A DNA stretch of 64,000 nt from Cristatella mucedo (Eukaryota > Bryozoa > Phylactolaemata > Cristatellidae). This document shows positions 63,111-64,000 of the stretch, in pieces. Numbering within the stretch: position 1 is the first letter of the stretch; each line of letters opens with the position of its first letter. Location: positions 124,001-188,000 of the forward strand of contig WPIO01000192.1 in assembly GCA_009760855.2 (NCBI GenBank), in the 5' to 3' direction. The notes under the pieces were generated by a model. It saw only the letters and a list, made by a program, of their open reading frames with translations. It was not told the DNA's origin and made no database searches. Position numbers and translations under genes: made by a program.

Positions 63111-64000
63111 GCTGCATTGCTCCGACTCGGCGGTTCGCGAAATGTCCGGCATCATGGTGGCAACATGGGGAGGGTGTTACAGAGTGTGAACAGTGTGCAG
63201 CTGAGTCGAACATGGGCTATGCACGGCTTGCTCGAGCATGGTATTTTTCTCATCTAGAGGCCGCTGAGAGTGCACAAGTTCTTTGCAACGGAGGTTGCTC
63301 ATGCTTCTCATGATTCTCTGCTCCAGCTCCGCGTGGGAAGAAGACCTCACGGTGAGCTTCGTGCGGCTGGTGGTGACACGCTGCACCACAGCTGTGCTTC
63401 CTCTTAACCGCTGCAGTGCCTCCTGCAGCAAACCCGAAGGGGCTTATAAGTGTTTAATGCTGCTACCCCACAGTCCTTGTTAGCCCATGAAGGGCTGTCA
63501 CGGTCTAGGTTAGCTCACACGGGAAGACTCTCGTACCTACAGGTGTGTTATCCAGTATGTCCCATTAACATTGACCATACTTGACTATGCCGTTGTCTAC
63601 TCTCTTGCTTATGTGCTACTTACGCATGTGTTACTCCGTACCTCCATTCGGGTTTCTTCAGCCTCTTACCGAGTGAGAGCAGGCAGTCTCTGGCTCAATG
63701 GCAAGTGTGGCTGACTGCCTAAAGCCACGAGTATTTATGAGATATCAGGGGGCGGGACTGAAGCAGGGCCGTGGCTAGCACATTAGTGGTGTGAAGTGAA
63801 TGCCGGCAGGCGTCTGGGCATGCACATTTAGTACAGTCGAATGGGATTGCAGCAGCATGTAGCAGCCCTATCGCTATGCCTACAGTACTTAGCCCATATA
63901 ATGAGCTCGCATTTAAAGCTCGCGAATCGTGACTTTTTCTTGGGCAAGCTTGTACACAACTTTCGACAATCGTAAGCCTTTAAGGTTTCACTCGGCACAT
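63111..64000. other. Right edge: possible further kinase exons
   Basis: One candidate minus exon, 63422-63351, has acceptor TTTGCTGCAG and donor ACC|GTGAGG and would encode EALQRLRGSTAVVQRVTTSR plus TKLT. It is phase 0 at both ends and cannot join exon N-2 directly. No other recognisable feature. Confidence 0.25.

Noticed and set aside
63351-63422. Candidate kinase N-lobe exon on the minus strand
   Set aside because: The splice sites are good, but the sequence is not clearly VLK-like and its phase does not join the next known exon, so it is not included in the gene model.

Overview
This window is animal (metazoan) nuclear DNA. It holds spliced genes with phase-consistent GT-AG introns, poly(A) signals, long introns full of decayed LINEs and SINEs, and very long dinucleotide microsatellites. 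A secreted VLK/PKDCC-type kinase and L2-like LINEs with a stem-loop 3' tail indicate a metazoan, probably a bilaterian; I cannot name the species. There is no prokaryotic gene organisation, CRISPR array or intact tRNA gene.

Layout. (1) 1-2.8 kb: flank with AG and TA microsatellites and one SINE. (2) 2857-14131 (+): a complete seven-exon proteasome alpha-6 gene (PSMA6), with one GC-AG intron and a poly(A) signal at 14407. (3) 14.5-19.3 kb: decayed LINEs on both strands and a 230-bp duplicated segment. (4) 19.3-22.3 kb: CT-rich low-complexity sequence leading to a CpG-dense block. (5) 22613-29946 (+): a multi-exon gene I do not recognise, rebuilt from splice sites whose phases agree across nearly all junctions. 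(6) 30-39.3 kb: mostly repeats, with one short coding-like stretch. (7) 39348-54917 (+): a complete four-exon FKBP2-type ER peptidyl-prolyl isomerase ending in KDEL. (8) 56.2-57.0 kb: the best preserved LINE fragment. (9) 57974-61823 (-): the three 3'-terminal exons of a VLK/PKDCC-like secretory-pathway kinase, whose upstream part probably runs off the right edge.

The genes are neighbours, not an operon. PSMA6 is a cytosolic/nuclear 20S proteasome ring subunit. FKBP2 and the VLK-like kinase both act in the secretory pathway and are transcribed convergently. Most remaining sequence is transposon debris: an L2-like LINE family (about 16 pieces), a second LINE family (three pieces), two tRNA-derived SINE families (A and B), and microsatellites often directly next to SINE-B 3' ends. 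SINE-B carries the same 3' stem-loop tail as the L2-like LINE, which points to a LINE/SINE mobilisation partnership.
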